Positions 24,701-36,700 of a stretch of DNA of 64,000 nt are shown in pieces. Numbering within the stretch: position 1 is the stretch's first letter; every line of letters begins with the position of its first letter. The notes beneath the pieces are model-generated. The model was not told where the DNA came from, did no database searches, and saw nothing but the letters and a program-made list of their open reading frames with translations. Source of the DNA: Membranipora membranacea (taxonomy: Eukaryota; Bryozoa; Gymnolaemata; Cheilostomatida; Membraniporidae); assembly GCA_914767715.1 (NCBI GenBank), contig OU612065.1, forward strand, positions 25,668,001 to 25,732,000. The letters run 5' to 3'. The position numbers and the translations under genes were made by a program.

Positions 24701-27700
24701 AATTTTGTATCAGTTTCTGATGTTGCGTCTGGAGCTGAATAAATAAGATGAAACGATATCAACAAAAACAGCACTGATGCTCATGAACTAAGCCTTTCTT
24801 AGTAGTATAATTGTACTGCAATAGTACCCATGCAATGCTTCTTTCTTTTATAGTCAGAAAAAAAGATGGGGAAATGGGTTCTGTTGCATGTGATGTAGCG
24901 TGAATAGGTGTCCATTTAAAAACTTAAAATATTAGAGGAAGTTTACCAAATAACAACCATTTTTTAATTTATTTGTTTTGAATGCTATACTTACTTCTTT
25001 TTCTTTAGATTTTTGTGTCTCACATTCCGTCTGGGAGGCCTTTAACCTGGAGTTCAGCTCATCGTAAACACTACCAATATCAAAATTAACATTCCAAGTC
25101 AAATTGTTTGCCTGTTTGGCTATGAACAACAAGGGTGATAGCATACATGACAAATGATGACTGAAATTCATAAATCTGTGATAATGGCAGAATTAGGTTG
25201 ATCAAAGAGCAAGCCTCCACAAGCAGTACGAGCCAAACATTTGACTTTCCAGTGAAGACCTGCAGAACCAAGAATTATCCTGGATAAAATTAAGCACCAA
25301 AAAGTGGCCGAGCATGCGATGAATAAAGCTAGCTAAGCTGTTTTACGCTATCCACAATCAGTTTTTATGGTCAGTACTCGATCCTTTGAGGATACTCACG
25401 TTTTGCTGATCATTTCTTTGTTTTTTGATGACATTTCTTCACTATAATAAAGCAAGACAGAGATTAGCTCACTGACAATGAGGCTTTTTGTATATGTGAA
25501 TGCCTGTGTCCTGTTTCAAGAATTCATTTGCGAATTAAAGCTAATAAGATAGCTAAAAGCAATTAAATTTTAAGATAAATCTCACACATAAAACTGAATT
25601 GAATCAGCTGTCATGATAGATAGATAACTGCCACATTAGTCATGAATTGAGATATCGCTTCGATCGCAAATTTAGTCAACTAGATGGTATATATTCACTC
25701 ACATTACATTGTCTTTATCTTTTCTTAGTTGTGAATTTTCAGCTCTCAAGTTTTCGATGTCAGATTTGAGACCTGTAACTGCTGTTTCATTGCTTTGAGA
25801 AGTCTGAAACAGGTATCCACAATTATGAATATATATATTGAGCAATTAAAAAGTATGAAATCTATGTAAGGAAATAGATGCTGGAAAAAATCCTAACAAA
25901 GGTCAATAAAATTTCAACTCTTCAAGACTTGAGTTATCTCTTCCAAAATGAAAAGAAAAATTAAATGAAGTAGAGGTCATATAAGGCATATAATTCCATG
26001 GGTCATATAGGTCATGTGACTTTATGAGTAAACAATCTCAGAGATAAAAACTAAGTTTCCAGAAAGAAATAAAAACGTGTACAACAAGCATGATGAGATA
26101 TCGAGTGTACACCAACATCAATTCTGTTCCTACAGTGTTCATATCCCTAGTTTTATTTCTAAGATTTGTAGGATTTTAACCCAGCACTTTCACTATGTTT
26201 TCTTAGCAAATGAGTAAAACGAGACTTTATTAATCTACCTGATCCTTTTCTTTTGTTAGCCGCTCATTCTCATCAATGATGATTTTCAGTTTGTTAGTGA
26301 CATCATCATACACCCTGTAGACGACATGATTATAAGTATTAAAAACATTTTCATTGTACAGATTAACATTGATGGGTTCGGTAGCATGATGGAGGAGCCC
26401 TTATACATCATTGATGTTGTGGGTCAGCCATAAAATTCTCATTCTAGTTGTATCATTTGATGTTCAATGGCAGGGTCTACACATTAACACATAAAATAGT
26501 TTCCCACAGACCGAATTGAGCCAACTTACGATTTACTGACGGTCTCTTTACTCTTTGTTGCCAGTTCATCTCTAAAACAGTTGGAATAATACCTTATACA
26601 TTAACCATGAAAGCATATATTAAGTTCATATATAAACTTCAGATTGGTATGACCTGTATGTTTAACCAAGAAACTTGCGCCGCTGGAAATCCAAATAATT
26701 TGAAGACAAAGCATAGCAAATCAAGACACACAATGTTACGAGTCTCAAGAATCTTGGAGAATCAGATAATATTCAAGCTAATAACAATATTGGCAGCTTT
26801 ATGGGGGTGTAAATGAGTACAGTCATAGTGGCAGTTACAACGATAAATATTATCGACTGTTTTGTCTCTCAGCCAATCTGATATACTTTGAGGGATATGT
26901 TATTCGTCAGCTAAGGTTATATGAAGGACTCACGCAAGCCTTGTGTTCTCAGTGTGCAGATCTGTGTTCTGCTTACAAAGATCAGCCATTTTACTCTCAC
27001 TCTCGGCCAGCCTTGTCTCAAAAGTCTTTTGTGCCTAAAAGCAAGCAAAATACGAAAATTTTGAGGTTCATCGCTAACCTTCCTGTTATATATCGAATCT
27101 TCAAACTGCTTTGGCTTTTTTCTGACACACCTAGCAAGTTTTTCCAATTTTTTTTATCTCAAGACAAGTTTTCAGGAGACATTTATTGTATGCATACTGT
27201 TAGTAGTGTGGGGTATCTTAGCTATAGCGTTATCTAGTTTACCTCATTCTTTGACTGAGTGAGTGATTGGTTCTCTTCTGAGATGGACTTGAGCTTTCCC
27301 TGCAAATCCTCAACTTCCCTGTAATAGTAAGAAGAGTATTTGTAAATATAGGTATTGCAGGCAGTTTCACCATACTTCCTAAAGTGGCAGTTGTCTTCAC
27401 TCTTGACTGATTCAAGTACACTTACGCTATTGCAATAGTCGCAAAGTTGTCACCTACCAGATAATTACATGCCATTGTGATATTTATAACACATTTATAT
27501 ATACTTTTGAGTTCTATATATAGCATTGACTTACCTTGTGAGCTGGGTATTTGCTTTTTTACCACCATCACCACTGACCTAAAACAAATCAATATTGAGT
27601 CAACATTGCATTCAAGCTCGTAAAATAAAGCTTGCAAAATAAGCTTGTTTGAGAGTATATCACACAGGCTAAATCACTGAAGGCTGGGAACTAGCTGCTA

Positions 27701-30700
27701 CGTTTTGGGCTAATTTGGAAGTATTGTCATCAGACATGAAGTGGAAGTGGGAGACAGTAGAATATCATTTCAATAGGTCAGCAATGATTGATTGGTCAAG
27801 CTGAAAAGAAGTCGAAGGCAGTATAGACATGTCAAGCACAGATCTCTGCAGGGATCGTAATATTGGATTAAATCATGCTACCTAAGGTAGAGTTATTAAA
27901 GGTTGCTACAGCGGCGTGCACTTACATGTACATTATCATATTCTCCATTGTACAACTAGAACCGACATACAAATCACAAGTACAAAACAAGATTTTTTCA
28001 TCAGAGGAAGCCTTATTCTATGTGCTCTATAGAGAATTGGATTGCCATCAAGTTTTCATGCAAGATTAGATATTGATTATACAGAAGCATGCAGTGTTCC
28101 TACCAACTGTAACCGAACAATCAAGTGTAACGGCGTAAAAAATATGGAGGAGAGTGTTCGGGTCAATGAATAAGGACACCTCCAACTTTTGAGACATGTC
28201 TCATTCCTTTGGCTTACCTTTTCCTTCTCTAACTCCAGAGTTCTCAACTTTTCTTTCACAGATACGTTCTCACTGTATGAGTAATAGATAAAAGTCAATT
28301 GAATGGTTATCAATAGTAATATGCGGCAAAAAAGTAAAGCTCTAAAATCCATTGTAATAATTAAAAATGAAATACCCTCATTTCGCAACAGAAAAGGCTC
28401 AAATAAAAAGCGTGAAGAATAAATGTGATACAAATATCACACCTAGACATACCTGGCTATCTCATCCCTGAAAGATCCCATCCTAACCAGTGTATCAACT
28501 CCCTACAAAATGAAGGATGAGGTATAATTTCAGATACATAGAAACATGGCAGCAAATTTAGTAGGTTGAATATTCATTCTTGTTTATACATCAGGGACAA
28601 AAATGTGGCTGAAATATAGCAAACACGCAGAAATTCCCATTTTGCAAAGTATTTTAATAGAATACATAGAAAAGTAAAATGTTTATTGAGGCAATAAACA
28701 ATTATCCACTCACTTTTGGCTCCGGCTTGCTTGTAGAGAGAGGCAACTCCGAATCAGAGTCGTCTCCACCTGAGTCATCAACATCAGACAGGTCTAACAC
28801 AGCTGAGACATTACTCTGTGTTTGAGCTGCGGGTACAGCAACAGGCGTTGTACTTTTTGTCTGGTGAGCAGGAGAAGCTTCTTCTGCATCGGACCACTCA
28901 CTGTCATCCTCACTGGGAGGAGCTGGAGAGGATGGTCTTTGATTGGCTGACTGAGTGGGAGGAGCTTGTAAAGGTGCAGACTGATGAGGGATTATCTTCT
29001 CTTTGACCTCATATGTGGAACTAAGAGGTTTGACTTCATAAGTGGAGCTGAGTGGATTTTTCGATGCTTCTGGTTCTGACAGCCCTTGCAGATGATCATC
29101 ATCACCCTCAGCTGACCAAGTACTCTCAACGCTCTGCTGTCGTTTCATATCAGGCATTGTTACCTCCGTCTCGGCAGCAGAAGTTATAATAGCTGGCCGA
29201 CTCTCAGTGGGTTTAGGTGCTGCAAGGGCCTCAATATCATCTTCATTGTCATCATCATCGGACCACACACTTCCTGTGCTTTGCTGTCTCATGACATCCA
29301 GTGGTTTAGCAGACGGCTCTAGGAATGCTGGAGGAGACTTACGAGGCGAGTCCTCGTCTGACCATTGACTCTCAGACTCACTCAAAATAGTCTGTTGTTT
29401 GACAGGTTTATCTTGTTTCCCTACAGCTGCGGTACCCGACTTTGAAGGCTCATCATCCGACCAAACTGATTCTGACTCGCTTTTCAACCTCTCCAACTTT
29501 TTCTGTTGAGATGTTCCTAAATTTGTAGGCCTCGGAGTCTCTGGATCTGACCACCCTGATTCCTCATCATTCTTCACCTTGCCGGCTGCGGTCGCCGCTT
29601 TACTCGGCTGCCGTGGTGTCTCATTATCGGACCAAACCGACTCAGTGGCGTCACTCTTAATTCTCTGTAGCTGAGGTTTGTGTGACTCAGACTTACGAGG
29701 TGAGTCGGCATCAGACCAGGCATCCTCACTGTCACTTTTAATAGTGGCAGCAGCTTGTAAAGCAGGCTTTGCTTTGCTTGGTAACATTGCAGCAGGATCA
29801 CCCTGAGGTAATTTTGATTTGTCTCCCTTCGGATTGTCCTCACTCTCTGACCAGCCACTACCCTCCTCACTTATATGATCTGGAGTTGGGGTTGTACCGA
29901 CTATGCTAGTCTTTTTATTACGAGGAGTATCTAATTCATTCTCAGAATCTGTCCATTTGTCTGTGTCACTGTCCTTATCCAGGCCCGCTCCCTAACAAAA
30001 CAACATGAACTCAAATTGTTACATTTTTCTTACAACCAACAAAATACTCAAATAAAAAAGACTCTGTTGCTATAGCGAAAACTGATGGGTGTGTAATAAA
30101 GTGAACTTTAGCTTTACTACAAACATAGCTTAGTTCAAGGAAATACATCAACCACAAGTTTATCTAGGTTATGATAGTCTTTGGATAAGGTTTATAGCCA
30201 TTAGGTTAAAGAGCATTGCAGGAAAAATACAACACTGATGAAGTTTATTATTTGAATAACCTACCAAGGTTGGTGGTTGGAGGGGATTTGAGCGACCGAC
30301 AGCAGACTGGAAATAGAGATTGTAAGATGTAAATGAGGGTGTGGTAATGGCAAAACCGCTATGTTGGCATGAAACTCTATTCTTCTTACAGTATAAGCAA
30401 TGAAGGAGCAAGAAGCACATTGATCAGCTTGAAACAGGGTTAAGTGTGTTCTATGAAGACGTGAACATGTAAAGAATACAGAAACAACTCAAATTACAAA
30501 AACATAAAGCTACCAGGCTTTTTGCTTTCACTTTGGTTGAATGAGCTGAAAGTGAGGTCTGGCCGATTACGTGACCGACAGGATCGATGCCTTCAATATC
30601 CTGAAGAATAATATTTATTAACAACATAATGATTTCACTTTAACACCTCAGCTCCCATGAGTTTAATACTAGGTCTAAATGACACACAAATTTTGATCTC

Positions 30701-33700
30701 AACATTTTCTTTTCTGACCTGAAAAATTTCTTCAATCTGCACATGTTAACTACCATTGCTTCATATGATAGCGATGAACATATTAGTTAGTGTTGTCTCA
30801 CTAACTGACATGGGGACACAACATTCCATACTGTCACTTCTGCAGACAGATCGAAACTCAAATAATATTATTGATATTAGTTGTGCATACACATGGTAGT
30901 ATATTGATTTCCTCTGTTTGATAATATTTTAATAAAATTTTTACAAAATAGTGACGAACTGCACGGAGAACTTATATCTAACTTGTTAGAACCAAACACG
31001 ATGCACTTGCTTACCGAAGGTTCACCTCTGATCGCTGTTTTCTTTTCATCAGGACTGGGAAGCAGGTCTGATGTGTCTCCCCACGAACTGTCACTCTGTG
31101 AGAGAAAATTTGTTCAACAATAAACGGATGGAAATTTTGTGGGAACTGGGAACAGCAAACAATTCACACCATATCTATCTATAGAGTTAGGTCTTTGCTA
31201 CAGACATTTACTTCAACTTTTCTACTAAAACAGTTACCGCGAAGGTAGTTTAAGCGCTCAAACGGCGGTGAGATGCTGGTAGAGGCATTTCATTATCAAC
31301 CACTTTCTTTTCTCCATTACTCCCACATTCTTGGGGCAAGTACTTAAACGGAGAAAAGAAAGTGGTTGGTAATGAAATGCCTCTACCAGCATCTCGCCGC
31401 TGTTTGAGCGCTTAAACAACCCGAAGGTGGAATCTAAAGCTTTTGAAAGTTGCAGCGAAGTTGAATCTGCCTATTCAATCCAGTATTATGGAAGAATACA
31501 AAACCAGTGTAAAAATGGGAAGAAATGAGCTACTGAGACTTACAGAAGATGAGGAAACACTAAGACCCTTTTTCTTCCGTTCCTCTTTCTCACGTTTTAG
31601 TCTCAGCTGAAAATCACACCACAAAAACACACGCGGGGGTTAGAAATCAGACAAGCATTATGTGGGTAAATCCAGCCTATAAAGTCAAAATGAGACAAGA
31701 TATTTTTAAAAATCTGAACAGCTCACCTTTTTACGTTCTGGCTTCTATCAAAACATCAAAATACTTACTCATGTGTGATTATGTGTGTTAAAAAATAAGA
31801 CATCATTATCAGTGCCATGCACAAAAACACTTCAAACTGAAGGCATACCCATGTACAGAAGATTTATGATATGGCCAAGGTACTCATATCAAAGTACTAT
31901 ATTATATTACAGTATATTACAGTATAGTATTGTATAGTATTGTATAGTATTGTATAGTATTGTATAGTATTGTATAGTATTGTATAGTATTGTATAGTAT
32001 GGGGCATTTCGTATGCATGGGTATGTCTGTGCTATCTGGTTAAAGAAAGTGAAATTGTCAAACAAGTAAAACTACAACACTCTCAATCATAGTGATAACT
32101 CAGGAAATGTGAAAACTCACTTTGGTCGATACCAGATGGTCATCAGTTTTCTGAGGCTGTATCATAATTCCATTGTAAATTACTTATAATACAATGAGCG
32201 AAAATCGAAACACAAGAAGCTTAATCATGGGAAGACAACTCTGCAGTCTGTTTGCTTCACAAAATACTGGATTATACGGTTTGAGACATTGAGCACACTG
32301 ACATCGAGACTACACTATTATCATGTGTATCAAGTACCTAACATGTACCCGCCCAATCAGTAACATTGAACTCAGGTCATCACACCAAACTCCTTGTGAT
32401 GGTACTCAAGTGAATTAGTTCACTCCTATCGATTTGAGATATACATGCAATGATATATCACGTCATCAGGATGGGCATTGAGGCCATCTATGAGGAGGCT
32501 TGTCTACACCAGACTTACCTCTTTCTGATATGACAGCTCACTCTCTGTCCCTGACTCATCCTCAGACTCTGACTCTCCAGACTCTGATTCATCATCGGGA
32601 GCAGCACCTCCGATAGCGCCTCCACCGGTTAGTTCCTGTCAACATTGACTCAGAAGTCAGAAATTCGATCAGCATTACGATTAGACAAATTTAGAGGTTA
32701 GTAAATCAGAAACAAGTGTAGTTTTGATAAAGTTTTTAAATTCTTTAAAAGATGAATTCTATAGTGTGCATCAATTAAAAAAAAACAAGTGCATGGGTCC
32801 TTCTAGCTTTGCAAAACAGAGACAGAATGCAATATATATAAAGTCTTATCTCAAAAATAAGATATTCGTTACCTGTGAACTTTGAAACTGTAATAATTGA
32901 TGTTGCGCAGAATATTATGTAAAACATATCAACCATATAAGACGACAACTGGTTTTCCCTACACCATGTTAAAGTTTGAAGCATTGATAAAGCAAGCTGG
33001 ATTGTATTAAAAACATGCCAGAACTTAAGATCTATTTGGCTTCGTCCCTGTAGTTTGATACATAGATAAGACATTCACGGACATTGGAAGCTAGAGATAG
33101 ATTGTAAATGTGTATGGAAATGATCATCCTTAACATTCTTGCTGTTTTAAAATTTCGCACAGATTTTCATAAGAAGAGTTTTCAGTTAGTTTGCAGAATG
33201 GTTGAGTAATGGACATGCATGCGGGTAGAGCTGAGGCTATTTTACCTTCCGAGTCGGGGGAGCGAATAACGATGACATTGAGGAGTTGTCATCCTCAGGC
33301 CATATCTCAGTGTCACTGAGTTTATAATTACGGTAACTGGTGGGCCGCTGCGGTCAAGCGTAAACAAAAATTATTAATTAACAAATACAGTACAGCTTGA
33401 TATTGATACAAAATAAATATTTACAGCTATGGAATTATATAATAACCATATCTCGTGTTTAACCTTGATAAACAATATTAGCTTGCTGTCAACTCAGTCT
33501 GATATCGTCAAGTGTTGTCTTTTTTACAACTTTTTACAAGACTGTTTCTCTTAATCAAATCAGGAAGACTTTAGGCTGAGAACAGACATCGAGCAACAAA
33601 TTAGTTTTGCCTTGTTGGAGATTTGTATCCCATCCGTATTCATGTGCAAGAAGCGAGAAGAAACTCAATATTTCATAATAATAAAATGGTTATCATCAAG

Positions 33701-36700
33701 GCTATAGGCGGACCAAAAGAAGATCCCAATCTTTGACAGAGGTGTGATGTATATAGTAGAGGGTTTTGATGGTGATCTGACAGAGAAAGCTCATATAACT
33801 TACAGGTTGAGAATCTTGTCTAGTCACTGCTGCCTGCTGACGTTCAGCTTCCTTCTTTGCTTTCATTTCTCTCATCATCTCAAGTACGCTATCTGTAAAA
33901 CATTACAAGTCAGGATCGTAGACACAACAGTAATATTTTGGGGAATATGAGATGTGTGTAGTCTGGAAGGCTGTCTGGGGTGATTGGGGGGGAGCACCTT
34001 CGCCCACCCCAGAAAGCCTGCCCAGATGAAAATATATGTAGATATGGGTAGATATATTGAGCAGGCAATCTTTTATATCATATATATCTAATATGCCTAT
34101 GCTTCCCTCAGGCTCCTGAAAAGTCAAATACATGCATCGCTTTTTTTGTAACATTGCTCATGCGTGATAGCTATTTGTACGATATCAAGTCAGTTCTTGC
34201 CCCTTTGCTTCCGGTTTGGCTCCTCATGAACAATCAATTGAGCGATGTGAACAGTTGGGGAGCGCAAGACCAAAATACGGGGTGAGTGGAACATTGCACT
34301 GGTAAAGCTGTAGTATAACAGTATGCGGATTATGAATGGTCATGGTTTAGGAAATTGGCTAGACGTGATTGAAGTTGTAAGAGCACTGTGTGGGTCATCA
34401 AGCACAGCAATGAAGAGCGAGTTCATTGAGCACAGCTAGTACCGGTGTCTTTTTGAGAGCCTAATCCATTGATTTTAGGGGTAGGCTCTGTGTATTCTGA
34501 TATACAGCAGGAGTCAAGTTTATTAAACCTATTCAGACTGTTAGGAATTCTTAAATTTCCCAACTCATGTTGTGAACATAAACAATGTCCAGGTGAATGG
34601 AATTTTAACGTATTAAAGTGGTTAGGTGGCTTTATTAATTCATGAACAATGGACCCATTGAAATGAACCTGTATTTTGATTTGAATGACTGACTCAAATT
34701 ACCGCATATTGTTTGTGTGGTTTACACTTGAAAATATTTCGCTCACAGTTGACTCAAAGAAAAAACTGATAAATAAAAACAATGGGTTACAACACTAATA
34801 TCAAAGATTGCTAATATGCCGCAAGGTTTAAACCGACAATAAATCCAAATGTATACGCCAAGCTAGTCTGCTAGACTCGACTGATGTATTTTCAGGAAGT
34901 TTCTCATGTCACTAAACAAGCTCATATAGTAGTCTCCCACAGAATTACTAACTATTTCTTTGTTTCTTCTTATTTTACATTATTGATTTTGGAGCTATTT
35001 ATGTAGCCATAAAACTTATACAATCGGCATCAAACCATAAGGGCAAATGAAAGATTAAAGTAAAAGTAACAATAAAATCGACAATAAATCCTCACCTTCG
35101 GCTGACGTTTCTCTCCCTCCTTGTGCCGGCGATGGCTGAGAGCTTGCAGCAAACATCTGACTCTTTGGCCGCGCTCCTGCACCTGCGGAGCGAGGCGTTG
35201 TTTCTTGCACATTAGGTGTACTCACAGCTCGAGGTATTCCCGAGGTCTCTCCTCCCCGGCCCTGAGACCGAGGTGAGTATCCAGCTGCCCCTCCTTGTTT
35301 AGCCTGTGCATATGCTGGCGGGGGTCCTCTGGACGACGCTTTAACATAAATTACAGTTATGTAAAATCAAAATACACTTAATTATACCTGAGCAAGACAG
35401 AAACCTGGAACAGTGAATTTGAAGTCGTCGTTGTTGAACGGTGAAACTAACAATTTTAAACTAAAATGGTTAACAACCAAGCATTAGCGTTGTACCATCG
35501 TCCAACGTTGTTTCCTCCCCATAAGTTTTGGTAAACACAGGTGACTTTGTCTCCAGGACTTCATCTGGTACATCACACTCAAGCTGATTGGAATTAAGGC
35601 TTGTTGGTGAGGCATCCATTGAGTTTCTTTCTCCATGCTGATTTGATCGAGCAGCGTTAGGATAAATTGGAAGTGGTGGTACATCATATGCAAACACAGG
35701 CAATTGTTCTTCAATTGGTGAAGTAGATGCTACTTGCTGGCTGCATGCATTATCAGTATCTGACACCAGAGCAGAGCTGGCACCAATACTACATGCATCG
35801 TGCGTAACTAAAATCGTTAGCATCAGTAATGGGTCAAAACTAAGGGCGCACAAAAACATTGCTGATGAGCAGAATGAAATGCAGTCTGACGGTTGTTTTG
35901 TTCCATATTGGGCATCATTGAGATGTTCAAGATTTATATACTTCATGTACATTAGATGTTGTATTGCGGGTGAGACAAAATATAATTTATTAACGATAAA
36001 ACAGACTGCGCAAGCGTACATATATAAAAAATCAGCCGATATGTAGGATGTGCGATCGATAGTCAACTGTGCATCTATAAACCTCTAAAAAGTGTTGCAG
36101 AATATTCTATACATATGGATGAATTTGGGAGCAGGAAAGTGGACAACGTAAAACAGGAATAAAACCTACGTTGAATACACAGCAGTGCAGTGATCTCCTC
36201 TCATATGCCAGGCACAGACCATAAATTAAAACCAATTTCATCTAACTACTCTAAGTCTAAGCCGTCATTGCGGAGAGGGTTACCCCTCTACAGTACAGGG
36301 ACCCCATACCCATGGTACTCAAGCCGCACCCTATACCCTTGCCCGCCGGAATACCGGCTACTCTTTTTATCGAAGAGGCAGAGGGAGGTCTTTTCACTGC
36401 ATGTAGGGTGTGCAAACACACAGTGGACCTTCAGTATTTTTAGTCCCGTTCCGAAAGGACCTGGCTAGGATGAATGGCACGCCAGTACCAAATCAGAAAT
36501 GACTACCGGCGCCGGGAATTGAACCTGGACCTCACAGATCACAAGTCCCCACCCTTAACCATCAGACCACTCCTGACTCCTAATCTAACTACTCAACAAG
36601 GTAATAAAAGTCACTTACAAGTCTTTCCTGTAGTAGGCTCTTCAGTGGTGCTAGCCATTGAAGTGTTATCTCCATCGCCAGCATTCTTCTTTTTTGATTT

